A stretch of 12,573 nucleotides of DNA from Nitrospirota bacterium (GTDB lineage Bacteria > Nitrospirota > CAKKRA01 > 9FT-COMBO-42-15): positions 1-12,573 of the forward strand of contig JACPZJ010000135.1 of the NCBI GenBank assembly GCA_016195585.1. Direction: 5' to 3'. This document shows positions 1-5,545 of this stretch, piece by piece; the first letter of the stretch is position 1; each line of letters starts with the position of its first letter. Made by a program: the position numbers and the translations under genes. Under the pieces are notes generated by a model. It had not been told where the DNA came from, ran no database searches, and saw only the letters and a list, made by a program, of their open reading frames with translations.

Positions 1-434
1 TTGCCGAGGGGTCTGTAATATTTAAGCGGAAATTCAAATAGGTGTTCACGAAAGAAGATTATCTGCTCAGGCTTGGACAGCACCTTAAAGTCGCTTGTCA
101 AACCCAGTTCAAGGCTATGCTCGCGCAATACCCTGTCGCCAAAGGCATGAAATGTGCTTATCCACGAACCAGTAGCGCCAAATGGCACGAGTATATCCAC
201 CCGTTCCTCCATCTCTGCTGCTGCCTTTTCTGTGAATGTGAGCGCGAGTATCTCCTCTGGCCTTGCCTTTTTTTCTTTGATTAAATAAACAATCCTCTGT
301 GTGATAACACTGGTCTTGCCAGCGCCAGCGCCTGCAATTATCAGAAGCGGTCCGTCACCGTGATGTATTGCCTCTTTCTGTTCTGGATTTAGCTGGAGGA
401 CATCTTCCTGAGAGGGTTGAATCAACGTAGTCAT
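1..434 (-). CDS. UvrD/PcrA/Rep-type superfamily 1 DNA helicase, N-terminal part (cut by window edge)
   Basis: This is the first 144 codons of an ATP-dependent 3'-5' DNA helicase of the UvrD/Rep family; the rest lies beyond the left edge. Visible in order: a Q-motif region (LNPEQKEAI, residues 15-23), Walker A AGAGAGKT (34-41, with Ala where many family members have Ser), motif Ia LALTFTEKAAAEM and motif Ib STFHAFGDRVLREH. These mark the 1A domain that binds ATP and single-stranded DNA. The ATG at 434 lies one base after the TAG stop of the upstream DUF4388 gene, so the two are probably co-transcribed and translationally coupled. Members work in nucleotide excision and mismatch repair or in replication-fork rescue; the fragment cannot say which, so no symbol is given. 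No defect is seen in the visible part. Confidence 0.9.
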   Translation of the reverse strand, partial: MTTLIQPSQEDVLQLNPEQKEAIHHGDGPLLIIAGAGAGKTSVITQRIVYLIKEKKARPEEILALTFTEKAAAEMEERVDILVPFGATGSWISTFHAFGDRVLREHSLELGLTSDFKVLSKPEQIIFFREHLFEFPLKYYRPLG

Positions 435-435
435 A

Positions 436-876
436 CTACATCCCCTTTAGATACTTTTCAGGTTCAAGGCATATTGAATCAAAATAGGTTACATCCTTTG
501 CCGCAAAGGAGAAGCTTATATCGCTCCATTTTCTGAATGTCTTTAGGGCGTCCTCTATTTGAAAGGCCACAATCTCCTTCACATCTTCAAAGGTTATCTT
601 GCCCATCTTGATAAATATGGAACCGAGCGGTTCCTTATTCCCATCCTGCTTCTGTTTCTCAACGGTTTTTAACAAAAAATCCGCATCTACCTTGCCCTGG
701 GTAAGGATAATATCCCCAAGCTTGTGCCCGTAAGGTGACTGTGCGCCGATTAAAAGGCCGTCCTTAAAGGTCAATGTGCCGAGATGTATCTCTGTCTCAA
801 GTGTAAGGACACCAGTGGGCTTCTTTGCGGCAATAATAGATAAGACATCATCAATCTGAATACCTTTACTGTTCAT
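436..876 (-). CDS. DUF4388 (PATAN-type) domain protein
   Basis: A 146-residue soluble protein matching the DUF4388/PatA N-terminal (PATAN) fold: the core has the pattern TGVLTLE...LGTLTFKDGLLIGAQS (residues 22-47), followed by GHKLGDIILTQGKVD and a helical tail FQIEDALKTFRKW. This domain occurs in bacterial signalling proteins, often fused to receiver domains and linked to gliding or chemotaxis-like systems; its biochemical role is unclear. Here it stands alone, with no receiver, HD-GYP or DNA-binding domain. It has no signal peptide or membrane segment. The ATG at 876 is the only plausible start, yet no Shine-Dalgarno precedes it, and a TAATAT hexamer sits just 8 nt upstream, so the mRNA may be almost leaderless. 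Its stop is one base from the helicase start, which suggests an operon, though a functional link to DNA repair is not established. Confidence 0.75.
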   Translation of the reverse strand: MNSKGIQIDDVLSIIAAKKPTGVLTLETEIHLGTLTFKDGLLIGAQSPYGHKLGDIILTQGKVDADFLLKTVEKQKQDGNKEPLGSIFIKMGKITFEDVKEIVAFQIEDALKTFRKWSDISFSFAAKDVTYFDSICLEPEKYLKGM

Positions 877-884
877 TGCAATAT

Positions 885-890
885 ATATTA
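885..890 (-). promoter_or_regulatory. Candidate -10 element directly in front of the DUF4388 gene
   Basis: TAATAT on the minus strand ends 8 nt before the ATG at 876, which would put the transcription start within a few bases of the start codon. No convincing -35 is visible: the position 17 bp upstream reads TTTTAA. The preceding terminator at 915-949 means the gene needs its own promoter, which supports the call. Confidence 0.35.
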
Positions 891-914
891 CTACAAAATA
901 AAAGCCTTTAAAAG

Positions 915-949
915 AAAAAAAGGCTCAAGTTTTGGCTTGAGCCTTTTTT
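915..949 (-). terminator. Rho-independent terminator after nfu (bidirectional structure)
   Basis: A 9-bp perfect stem, AGGCTCAAG (921-929) with CTTGAGCCT (936-944), and a 6-nt loop. It is flanked by an A tract (915-920) and a T tract (944-949), so it has a U-tail in either direction. It lies 25 bp past the stop of the minus-strand nfu gene and just upstream of the DUF4388 gene, separating the two units. Confidence 0.85.
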
Positions 950-973
950 GAATGACTTATATGCCCTTTGTTA

Positions 974-1213
974 TTATACAGCCGCTACTTCTTTTATCTC
1001 AGGAATCTTTTCCATCAATATTCTTTCTACGCCCATCTTCAAAGTATATACTGAACTTGGGCAGGTGCCGCATGCGCCTTTAAGCCTTACTGATACAACA
1101 TTGTCTACAACATCCACGAGTTCAATGTCGCCGCCGTCCATCTGCAATGACGGCCTTATTGTCTCCAGCACTTCCTGCACCCTGTCTTTGATTTCCATCA
1201 CCTTTTCGCTCAC
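974..1213 (-). CDS. NifU C-terminal domain (Nfu-type) iron-sulfur cluster scaffold/carrier
   Basis: A 79-residue stand-alone NifU C-terminal domain. It carries MDGGDIELVDV (25-35) and the signature GACGTCPSS (46-54), whose C48 and C51 (CxxC) bridge a [4Fe-4S] cluster between two subunits, then the TLKMGVERIL helix and an IPEIKEV end. Such small Nfu proteins receive and deliver Fe-S clusters in the cytoplasm, fitting a window with several Fe-S proteins (the DUF362 ferredoxin and the activase-related pair). The start is GTG at 1213, chosen because AGGAGG lies 9 nt upstream; an internal ATG at codon 6 has no better site. The gene follows the cupin on the same strand, with no terminator between, and ends at a strong hairpin. 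Confidence 0.9.
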   Translation of the reverse strand: MSEKVMEIKDRVQEVLETIRPSLQMDGGDIELVDVVDNVVSVRLKGACGTCPSSVYTLKMGVERILMEKIPEIKEVAAV

Positions 1214-1300
1214 CTCAAATCACCTCCTTAAAGTTTAATGAATCCTCTTCCTTTTTTATATATGGACCGCAAACATTACAAGCCTTCCCTTGCTTTTTAT

Positions 1301-1552
1301 TCACCTTTCAATGCCATCCTCTGCAATAATCATCATGCCCGGCTTTATTTCAATCTCCTCATTCTCGCGGATGAAAGTCCCCTCACCCTCTATGCAGTAG
1401 AATATTCCTAAGGCGCTCGGGTGCGGCGGGATCTCCTGCCCCTTTTCAAGGCATATCAAAGGGACCTTTGTCTTCTTTGACATGTAGAGAATAATCGGCA
1501 TAAACTCGGGATTGAATTTAACCTTCTCTTTTATGTTTATTACATTCTCCAT
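1301..1552 (-). CDS. Small cupin-domain protein, C-terminus cut by an in-frame TGA
   Basis: An 83-residue single-domain cupin. Visible are a beta-barrel core with IPPHPS (H44), IFYCIEGEGTFIRENEEIEIKPG and the start of the last strands (MMIIAEDGIER). Small cupins of this type bind metals or ligands, or act as sensors; the substrate is unknown. The start is secure: AAGGAGG sits 8 nt before the ATG at 1552. Small cupins usually continue with two more beta strands; after the TGA at 1301-1303 the same frame runs on for 14 codons reading IKSKGRLVMFAVHI to a TAA at 1256-1258, which looks exactly like that missing end. The gene is therefore probably a one-base nonsense mutant (GGA to TGA would do) or contains a sequence error. 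It is upstream of nfu, 42 bp from the extended end, likely in one operon under the FNR-like box at 1612-1625. Confidence 0.75.
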   Translation of the reverse strand: MENVINIKEKVKFNPEFMPIILYMSKKTKVPLICLEKGQEIPPHPSALGIFYCIEGEGTFIRENEEIEIKPGMMIIAEDGIER

Positions 1553-1582
1553 TGATAATTCCTCCTTATTAAGATTTTATTT

Positions 1583-1625
1583 ATAATATACCTTATGGCA
1601 GGCAATGGAGAATGATATAAATCAT
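1583..1625 (-). promoter_or_regulatory. Candidate Crp/Fnr-dependent promoter of the cupin-nfu unit
   Basis: A perfect dyad ATGAT-ATAA-ATCAT (1612-1625) differs from the FNR consensus TTGAT-N4-ATCAA only at the outermost bases. A TATTAT -10 on the minus strand (1583-1588) predicts a start near 1576, so the dyad centre falls near -42, the class II activator position where it replaces the -35. No good -35 is visible, as expected for such promoters. The site lies 60 bp before the cupin start. A Crp/Fnr protein is encoded at 10868. Confidence 0.5.
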
Positions 1626-1668
1626 AATCGCTATTCTCTATACAAACATTATAATAAAATTCGGATTA

Positions 1669-1691
1669 CCCTGTCAAACAAATAAACAGGG
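1669..1691. repeat. Short inverted repeat in the intergenic region
   Basis: CCCTGT (1669-1674) pairs with ACAGGG (1686-1691) around an 11-nt loop. There is no T tract on either side, so it is not called a terminator. In the 320-base gap between the cupin and the antitoxin, the only other structures seen are the FNR-like promoter, two candidate plus-strand promoters and the repeats at 1800-1842; no gene was found. Confidence 0.35.
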
Positions 1692-1766
1692 GGAAACTAT
1701 TCATCAGAGGGCTTCTGACACTGAGGATATTTTTCTTTGTTGCATGGGAATAGGTCTTTAAAAAAC

Positions 1767-1795
1767 TTGACAACCCAGCCCTCCACATATAGCAT
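1767..1795 (+). promoter_or_regulatory. Candidate sigma70 promoter upstream of the toxin-antitoxin pair
   Basis: A perfect TTGACA -35 (1767-1772) is followed after 17 bp by TAGCAT (1790-1795, 4 of 6 matches to the -10). It would fire into the toxin-antitoxin genes, with the repeat set at 1800-1842 just downstream, inside the transcript. Confidence 0.4.
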
Positions 1796-1799
1796 TAAA

Positions 1800-1842
1800 G
1801 CAAATTTGTTTTAATCATTTGCAAATTTATGTTATAATTTGC
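1800..1842 (+). promoter_or_regulatory. Repeat set and -10 of the toxin-antitoxin operon (probable autoregulatory operator)
   Basis: GCAAATTT occurs at 1800-1807 and again at 1821-1828, 21 bp or two helical turns apart. The second copy forms an inverted repeat with AATTTGC (1836-1842) around an 8-nt spacer. A consensus TATAAT (1833-1838) overlaps the right arm, so a protein on the dyad would block RNA polymerase. Autorepression by antitoxin or complex is usual for type II systems; that this dyad is the operator is inference. Confidence 0.55.
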
Positions 1843-1872
1843 TTATATCAAAAAGTGTAGAAGAGGATAAAT

Positions 1873-2082
1873 ATGTCACCAACAAAAACTATAATTTCAA
1901 AAGCCTTGCATCTTAAGCCTGTGGAAAAATCCCTTGTTATAGAAGCCTTGCTTAAAAGTCTTGATATCCCGGACCCGAAGATTGAAAAGATGTGGGCGCA
2001 GGAAGCCGAAAAAAGACTCAAAGCCTATAAAGCAGGGAAATTAAAGACCGTGTCTTTTGAGGATATGTTCATAAAGAAATAA
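1873..2082 (+). CDS. Antitoxin of a RelE/ParE-type pair (TIGR02574-like addiction module component)
   Basis: A 69-residue, mostly helical, charged protein. Its ALHLKPVEKSLVIEALLKSLD segment and the following IPDPKIEKMWAQEAEKRLKAYKAGK match the pattern of the TIGR02574 addiction-module components, which neutralise RelE/ParE toxins: an N-terminal DNA-binding/dimerising part, then a helix that wraps the toxin. GAGG lies upstream of the ATG (AGAAGAGGATAAAT before it). The TAA stop shares its last A with the ATG of the toxin gene (TAATG), the tight coupling typical of these operons. The family is recognised by pattern, size and context rather than by catalytic residues, so the call rests partly on the partner gene. 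Confidence 0.75.
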   Translation: MSPTKTIISKALHLKPVEKSLVIEALLKSLDIPDPKIEKMWAQEAEKRLKAYKAGKLKTVSFEDMFIKK

Positions 2083-2378
2083 TGATGAAAATAGAGATCC
2101 TTGAAATTGCTCGCCTGGAATTTGAGGAGGCAAAAGAGTTCTATGAAATAGAACAATCAGGTTTGGGCGCAAGATTTGAGGACGAAATTCGGAATTCCCT
2201 CCTCCGTATTCAACAATACCCTCAAGCATGGCAATCTGAGCGCAGAGAAATTCGGCGGTACATCCTCCATAAATTCCCCTATAAGATACTTTACTCCATA
2301 CAAGACGATAAAATCGTTGTCCTTGCATTTGCGCATTTACACAGAAAACCGGATTATTGGATTGACAGAATAGAATAA
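2082..2378 (+). CDS. RelE/ParE superfamily toxin
   Basis: A 98-residue protein with the ParE-toxin (PF05016) layout: an N-terminal strand IEILEIARLEF, two helices covering EEAKEFYEIEQSGLGARFEDEI, then SERREIRRYILHKFPYKILYSIQDDKIVVLAFAHLHRKPDYW, the family's beta-sheet end with the typical H-R-P-x-Y-W ending. RelE-like members cleave mRNA on the ribosome; ParE-like ones poison DNA gyrase. The sequence resembles the broad plasmid-stabilisation group and does not settle the target. Two ATG codons stand in tandem (2082 and 2085); the first overlaps the antitoxin stop and either may be used. It appears intact. As a chromosomal solitary module, it may be a relic of horizontal transfer, although no mobility genes are beside it. 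Confidence 0.8.
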   Translation: MMKIEILEIARLEFEEAKEFYEIEQSGLGARFEDEIRNSLLRIQQYPQAWQSERREIRRYILHKFPYKILYSIQDDKIVVLAFAHLHRKPDYWIDRIE

Positions 2379-2398
2379 CCTTAAAACACTACTATTTT

Positions 2399-2419
2399 TT
2401 ATACAGAATGTTGTATAAT
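2399..2419 (+). promoter_or_regulatory. -10 element overlapped by a palindrome directly before mazG
   Basis: TATAAT at 2414-2419 lies only 8 nt before the mazG ATG (2428), predicting a start at or next to the start codon. An inverted repeat TTATACA (2399-2405) / TGTATAA (2412-2418) with a 6-nt spacer covers the -10, as an operator would. No good -35 is seen at the expected place (ACTATT at 2391-2396), and there is no Shine-Dalgarno before the ATG. Confidence 0.5.
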
Positions 2420-2427
2420 GACAAACT

Positions 2428-3207
2428 ATGTCAAAGAGATTTAATAATTTATTAAAAATAATGTCCAGACTCAGGGGCAAGAAGGGGTGCCCGTGGGACA
2501 AGGAGCAGACAACAGAGTCATTAAAACCGTTTATTATAGAAGAGGCTTATGAGGTTATTGAGGCGATTGATGAGAAGAGCCCTGAAAAGCTCAAAGAAGA
2601 ATTAGGCGACCTCCTCTTGCAGGTGGTTTTTCATGCGCAGCTTGCAAAGGAGAAAAAAGAGTTTGACATGGAAGATATATTAACAACCCTTGAGGAGAAG
2701 CTGATAAGAAGGCATCCACATGTATTTGGGGATGTATCCTACGAGGATGCAAAAGAGGTCCTTGTCCAGTGGGAAAGAATCAAGAAAGAAGAAAAGGCAA
2801 ACAGCAAACGAGAGTCCATGTTAGACAGCGTCCCTAAAGAGCTTCCAGCGCTCCTCCGCGCCCATCGTTTGCAGGACAAGGCATCAAGGGTTGGGTTTGA
2901 CTGGAAGCATATAGATGATGTTTTTGCAAAGGTAGAGGAGGAGATAAAGGAGTTCAAAGGCGCTGTTAAAGAAAAGAAGGCTGATGAGATAGAGGATGAG
3001 CTTGGAGATATTTTCTTTGCATTGGTAAATGTGGCAAGGTTTTTAGAGATCAATCCAGAGGATGCCCTGCGAAAGACCATAAGCAAGTTTATCTCGCAAT
3101 TCAGATATATTGAAGAAAAGGCAAAAGAGGCAGGCAGGGAATTAAGCGATATGACATTAGAGGAAATGGATAAGTTCTGGGAGGAGGCAAAAGGGCATCA
3201 TGATTAA
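2428..3207 (+). CDS. mazG: Nucleoside triphosphate pyrophosphohydrolase MazG
   Basis: Hydrolyses (d)NTPs to NMP and pyrophosphate, acting in nucleotide-pool cleaning and, in E. coli, in ppGpp turnover. At 259 residues it has the full two-domain form. Domain 1 holds KKGCPWDKEQT (18-28), the metal-binding EEAYE (38-42) and EELGD (57-61). Domain 2 holds RVGFDW, EEEIKEF (170-176) and EDELGD (189-194), the second set of acidic metal ligands. Both active-site sets look intact. The C-terminal MTLEEMDKFWEEAK tail is also typical. The ATG has no ribosome site, and a TATAAT sits 8 nt before it, so the message may be leaderless. The stop overlaps the following DUF362 gene by 8 bases, so both should be translated from one mRNA; rdgB downstream in the window is a second nucleotide-sanitising enzyme. 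Confidence 0.95.
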   Translation: MSKRFNNLLKIMSRLRGKKGCPWDKEQTTESLKPFIIEEAYEVIEAIDEKSPEKLKEELGDLLLQVVFHAQLAKEKKEFDMEDILTTLEEKLIRRHPHVFGDVSYEDAKEVLVQWERIKKEEKANSKRESMLDSVPKELPALLRAHRLQDKASRVGFDWKHIDDVFAKVEEEIKEFKGAVKEKKADEIEDELGDIFFALVNVARFLEINPEDALRKTISKFISQFRYIEEKAKEAGRELSDMTLEEMDKFWEEAKGHHD

Positions 3208-4348
3208 TAAAACTCAGGTGGCAATTGTAAAGGCAGGGTCATATAATGACGATCAAGTTTATAAGGATATTAAAAGCACAGTTGACCTCCTCGGCGGCAT
3301 AAATAGATTTGTCAAAAAAGGCAATAAGGTTCTGCTCAAGCCAAACCTGCTTTCTGCAAAGCCGCCAGAGGCAGGCATTACCACACACCCTGCAGTAATA
3401 AAGGCAGTTGCAAAACTTGTAATAGAGGCAGGCGCAATCCCATTTATAGGCGACAGCCCGGGGGGCAGGGCAATAAATTTTGAAAAGGTTGCAGCAGCGA
3501 CAGGCATGAAGCAGGCTGCGGATGAATTGGGAATAGAGTTGGTAGACTTTAAAGATTCTGTGGAGCTGTCAGCAACCAATGGCGGGATATTTAAAAAGCT
3601 CAATATTGCAAAAGAGGCTATAGATGCAGATGTAATTATCAACCTTCCAAAGCTAAAGACCCATGTCCAGATGTTTCTGACGCTCGGCGTTAAGAACATG
3701 TTCGGCTGCATAATCGGCTTGCAAAAGGCGCAGTGGCATTTTAAGGCAGGCGTGGACAGGAAATATTTTGCAGCAATGTTATTGGAGCTTTATTCCCTGC
3801 TCAAGCCTTCTCTTACAATTGTAGATGGCATAGTTGCAATGGAGGGCGACGGTCCAGGAAGCGCTGGAAAGCTGAGAAGCCTCGGCTTGGTATTTGCAGG
3901 CTCTGATGCTGTTGCATTAGATACAGTTATATGCAATGCATTAGGCGTTAAAAATGAGGAGCTTCCAATCCTTGTTGCTGCAAAGGAGAAGGGCATTGGC
4001 ATAACAGAGATGGAGAAGATTGATGTCTTAGGCGAAAGGCTTAAGGATGTAAGCATTCATGATTTTATAAGGCCGAAGATGATAGATGTTATGTTTGGGC
4101 CGAACCTGTTAAAGAAATTTCTTATGAATAATATTACATCAAAGCCAATAGAAGACAGAAAGATGTGCACCCTGTGCAGCAAATGCATTGAGGCATGTCC
4201 AACAGATATTATCAGCATTCAGAACAAGCGGCTTGAATTTAATTACAATAAGTGCATCCGCTGCTTCTGCTGCCTTGAGGTCTGCCCTGAAGGCGCAATG
4301 CAGGTGAAACAGGGGGCGCTGCTAAAGGTATTTGGTTATTTTTCATAG
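3200..4348 (+). CDS. DUF362 protein with C-terminal 2x[4Fe-4S] ferredoxin domain
   Basis: A 382-residue protein. Residues about 1-300 form a DUF362 domain with the family's KGNKVLLKPNLL, GITTHPAVIKAV, GDSPGG, NLPKLKTHVQMFLTLGVKNMFG and VDGIVAMEGDGPG blocks. Residues 322-369 form a bacterial ferredoxin with two full cluster motifs: C323-C326-C329-C333P and C352-C355-C358-C362P. No signal peptide or membrane segment is seen, so it is probably cytoplasmic. DUF362-ferredoxin proteins are widespread in anaerobes and presumed to be redox proteins; no reaction can be given. GAGGAGG lies 12 nt upstream of the ATG, inside mazG, with which it overlaps by 8 bases. The gene ends one base from the convergent DoxX gene, with no terminator visible between them. 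Confidence 0.9.
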   Translation: MINKTQVAIVKAGSYNDDQVYKDIKSTVDLLGGINRFVKKGNKVLLKPNLLSAKPPEAGITTHPAVIKAVAKLVIEAGAIPFIGDSPGGRAINFEKVAAATGMKQAADELGIELVDFKDSVELSATNGGIFKKLNIAKEAIDADVIINLPKLKTHVQMFLTLGVKNMFGCIIGLQKAQWHFKAGVDRKYFAAMLLELYSLLKPSLTIVDGIVAMEGDGPGSAGKLRSLGLVFAGSDAVALDTVICNALGVKNEELPILVAAKEKGIGITEMEKIDVLGERLKDVSIHDFIRPKMIDVMFGPNLLKKFLMNNITSKPIEDRKMCTLCSKCIEACPTDIISIQNKRLEFNYNKCIRCFCCLEVCPEGAMQVKQGALLKVFGYFS

Positions 4349-4349
4349 G

Positions 4350-4835
4350 CTACCACAGAAAGGATTTTGGAAATTTCTTTGCAAGAAAATAGTCTATGCC
4401 AAATGCCCTGCCTGCCTTTGTGAGCATAATAACTACATGGCTTACTGCAATTATATAGAATGTCCAGTACCACTGCCCTTCTGCATAACTTGAGGCAAAG
4501 TAGAAGTTCAATATCATTAAGAATCCGAAGAAACTGCTTAATACTGTTAGGATTCCGAATATCAATGACAATCCAACGAGTATCTCGCCGAGCATCACCT
4601 GATAGCCGAATGCCTGCCAATGCGGGATTGCAAGGTTTTCAAGAAAATATTTATACCATGGATAGGGATTCTCTTCTGCCCAGAACCTGAGCTTTGATTC
4701 AAGCCCCTTCAAAAAATTGGGATGGAGCTTCTGCATCCCCATCTCAAGCCACAGTATGCCGAGGGTTATACGCAGGATTACAGGGCCGAGGGAGTGGCTC
4801 TTGTAATCCCAGCTTTCTTTAATAAAGCCTTTCAT
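4350..4835 (-). CDS. DoxX family inner-membrane protein
   Basis: A 161-residue membrane protein. Segment order: a first hydrophobic helix GPVILRITLGILWLEMGMQK (about 17-36), a hydrophilic loop rich in Trp and Pro, a second helix around MLGEILVGLSLIFGILTVLS, a third, SFFGFLMILNFYFASS, and a fourth, FYIIAVSHVVIMLTKAG, ending GIDYFL. The GMQKL and GEILVGLSLI blocks are DoxX family marks. DoxX-type proteins are four-helix membrane proteins of unsettled role; relatives include the small subunit of thiosulfate:quinone oxidoreductase, and others have been tied to thiol stress responses. The ATG follows the TAG of the SurA-like gene with no spacer (TAGATG), so it is coupled to it and may assist an envelope task. 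The specific substrate is unknown. Confidence 0.85.
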   Translation of the reverse strand: MKGFIKESWDYKSHSLGPVILRITLGILWLEMGMQKLHPNFLKGLESKLRFWAEENPYPWYKYFLENLAIPHWQAFGYQVMLGEILVGLSLIFGILTVLSSFFGFLMILNFYFASSYAEGQWYWTFYIIAVSHVVIMLTKAGRAFGIDYFLAKKFPKSFLW

Positions 4836-5510
4836 CTATAATTTATCCTCATAGACCTTTATCTTTGCCCTCTTTTTTAAGGCATCCACGTACGCCATAT
4901 ATGCGCGTTCCTGCTTCTGCATCAGGAACATATCCACATTCCCCTCTTTTGCAGGGGGCTTCTGCATCTCCCCCTCCCCCTCAGAGAGGACAACGGATTC
5001 CTTTATCATCCTCCTTGCCTTCTCCTTTAAGATATCCTCCTTCATATTATTCTCAAACACCTTTGCCGGCAGCTTATTTACTTCAAGCACCTTTTTATAC
5101 TGCACAGGGTCAAACTTCCCGTCCTTTTGAAAGGCAGGTATATTGCTTAATACCTCAAGCAGCTCTTCATTGCTCACCATCAGGCCCATCCGGCTGGCAG
5201 CGCTCAATATTATCCTCTCTTCAATAAGGCTGCCAATGACCATCTTTTTCAGGTTCATCTTCTCAATCATCTCATCTGAATATTTATCCTTTAGAATTTT
5301 TTTGTATGTATCTACTGCCCTGAAATATGCCTTTTTGTATTCATCAAATGGAATGACCTCGCCATCAACGGTTGCTATGACATTGGAGCCTGTTGGGTTT
5401 ACAGTCCCCCTTCCCCACACAAGGAATATGGTGCCGATAAAGGCAATAATAACAATCCATAAGGTAGCTACAAGTACGCCCTGCATTCTCTCTCTTAAAA
5501 GTTTTATCAT
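4836..5510 (-). CDS. SurA/PpiD N-terminal-type membrane-anchored chaperone lacking the PPIase domain
   Basis: A 224-residue protein with a single N-terminal anchor (about residues 11-32, LVATLWIVIIAFIGTIFLVW) and then a periplasmic SurA_N/PpiD-like region: VIATVDGEVIPFDEYKKAY, LIEERIILSAASRMGLMVSNEEL, IPAFQKDGKFDPVQYKKVL. In PpiD and most relatives a rotamase (PPIase) domain follows; here it is absent. Instead LSE leads into a short Gly/Glu/Lys/Pro insert (residues 177-193) and then a tail QERAYMAYVDALKKRAKIKVYEDKL that matches the usual end of SurA-family proteins. It could thus be a chaperone-only form or a deletion product. A good AGGGAGG site precedes the ATG, and a TATAAT promoter is at 5546-5551. 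It is the first gene of a pair with DoxX. Parvulin activity is not expected. Confidence 0.8.
   Translation of the reverse strand: MIKLLRERMQGVLVATLWIVIIAFIGTIFLVWGRGTVNPTGSNVIATVDGEVIPFDEYKKAYFRAVDTYKKILKDKYSDEMIEKMNLKKMVIGSLIEERIILSAASRMGLMVSNEELLEVLSNIPAFQKDGKFDPVQYKKVLEVNKLPAKVFENNMKEDILKEKARRMIKESVVLSEGEGEMQKPPAKEGNVDMFLMQKQERAYMAYVDALKKRAKIKVYEDKL
4941..4974. repeat. G/C-tract inverted repeat inside the SurA-like gene
   Basis: CCCCT (4941-4945) pairs with AGGGG (4953-4957), and GGGGG (4954-4958) can instead pair with CCCCC (4970-4974), giving two alternative hairpins. The tracts encode the low-complexity insert of the SurA-like protein (residues 177-193), just where a PPIase domain would be expected. 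The style resembles the larger element at 6226-6306. Confidence 0.5.
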
Positions 5511-5545
5511 AAAAATCCTCCCTGAATTAATAATCTTTGCAGGTA

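Noticed and set aside
42..284. 80-codon open frame on the plus strand
   Set aside because: It is antisense to the UvrD-type helicase, whose Walker A and motif Ia/Ib are unambiguous on the minus strand. No ribosome site or recognisable domain.
948..1238. 96-codon plus-strand open frame over nfu
   Set aside because: Ser/Thr/Leu-rich shadow translation opposite the NifU domain with its CxxC motif.
1301..1303. Selenocysteine or genetic-code change at the cupin TGA
   Set aside because: The residue position is a Gly-type turn without redox role, no SECIS-like hairpin was recognised just downstream, and rdgB uses TGA as a normal stop.
1800..1842. Repeated GCAAATTT as a possible CRISPR or iteron array
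   Set aside because: Only two direct copies plus one inverted copy, 8 bp long, with no spacer pattern and no cas or rep gene. The position on a -10 fits an operator better.
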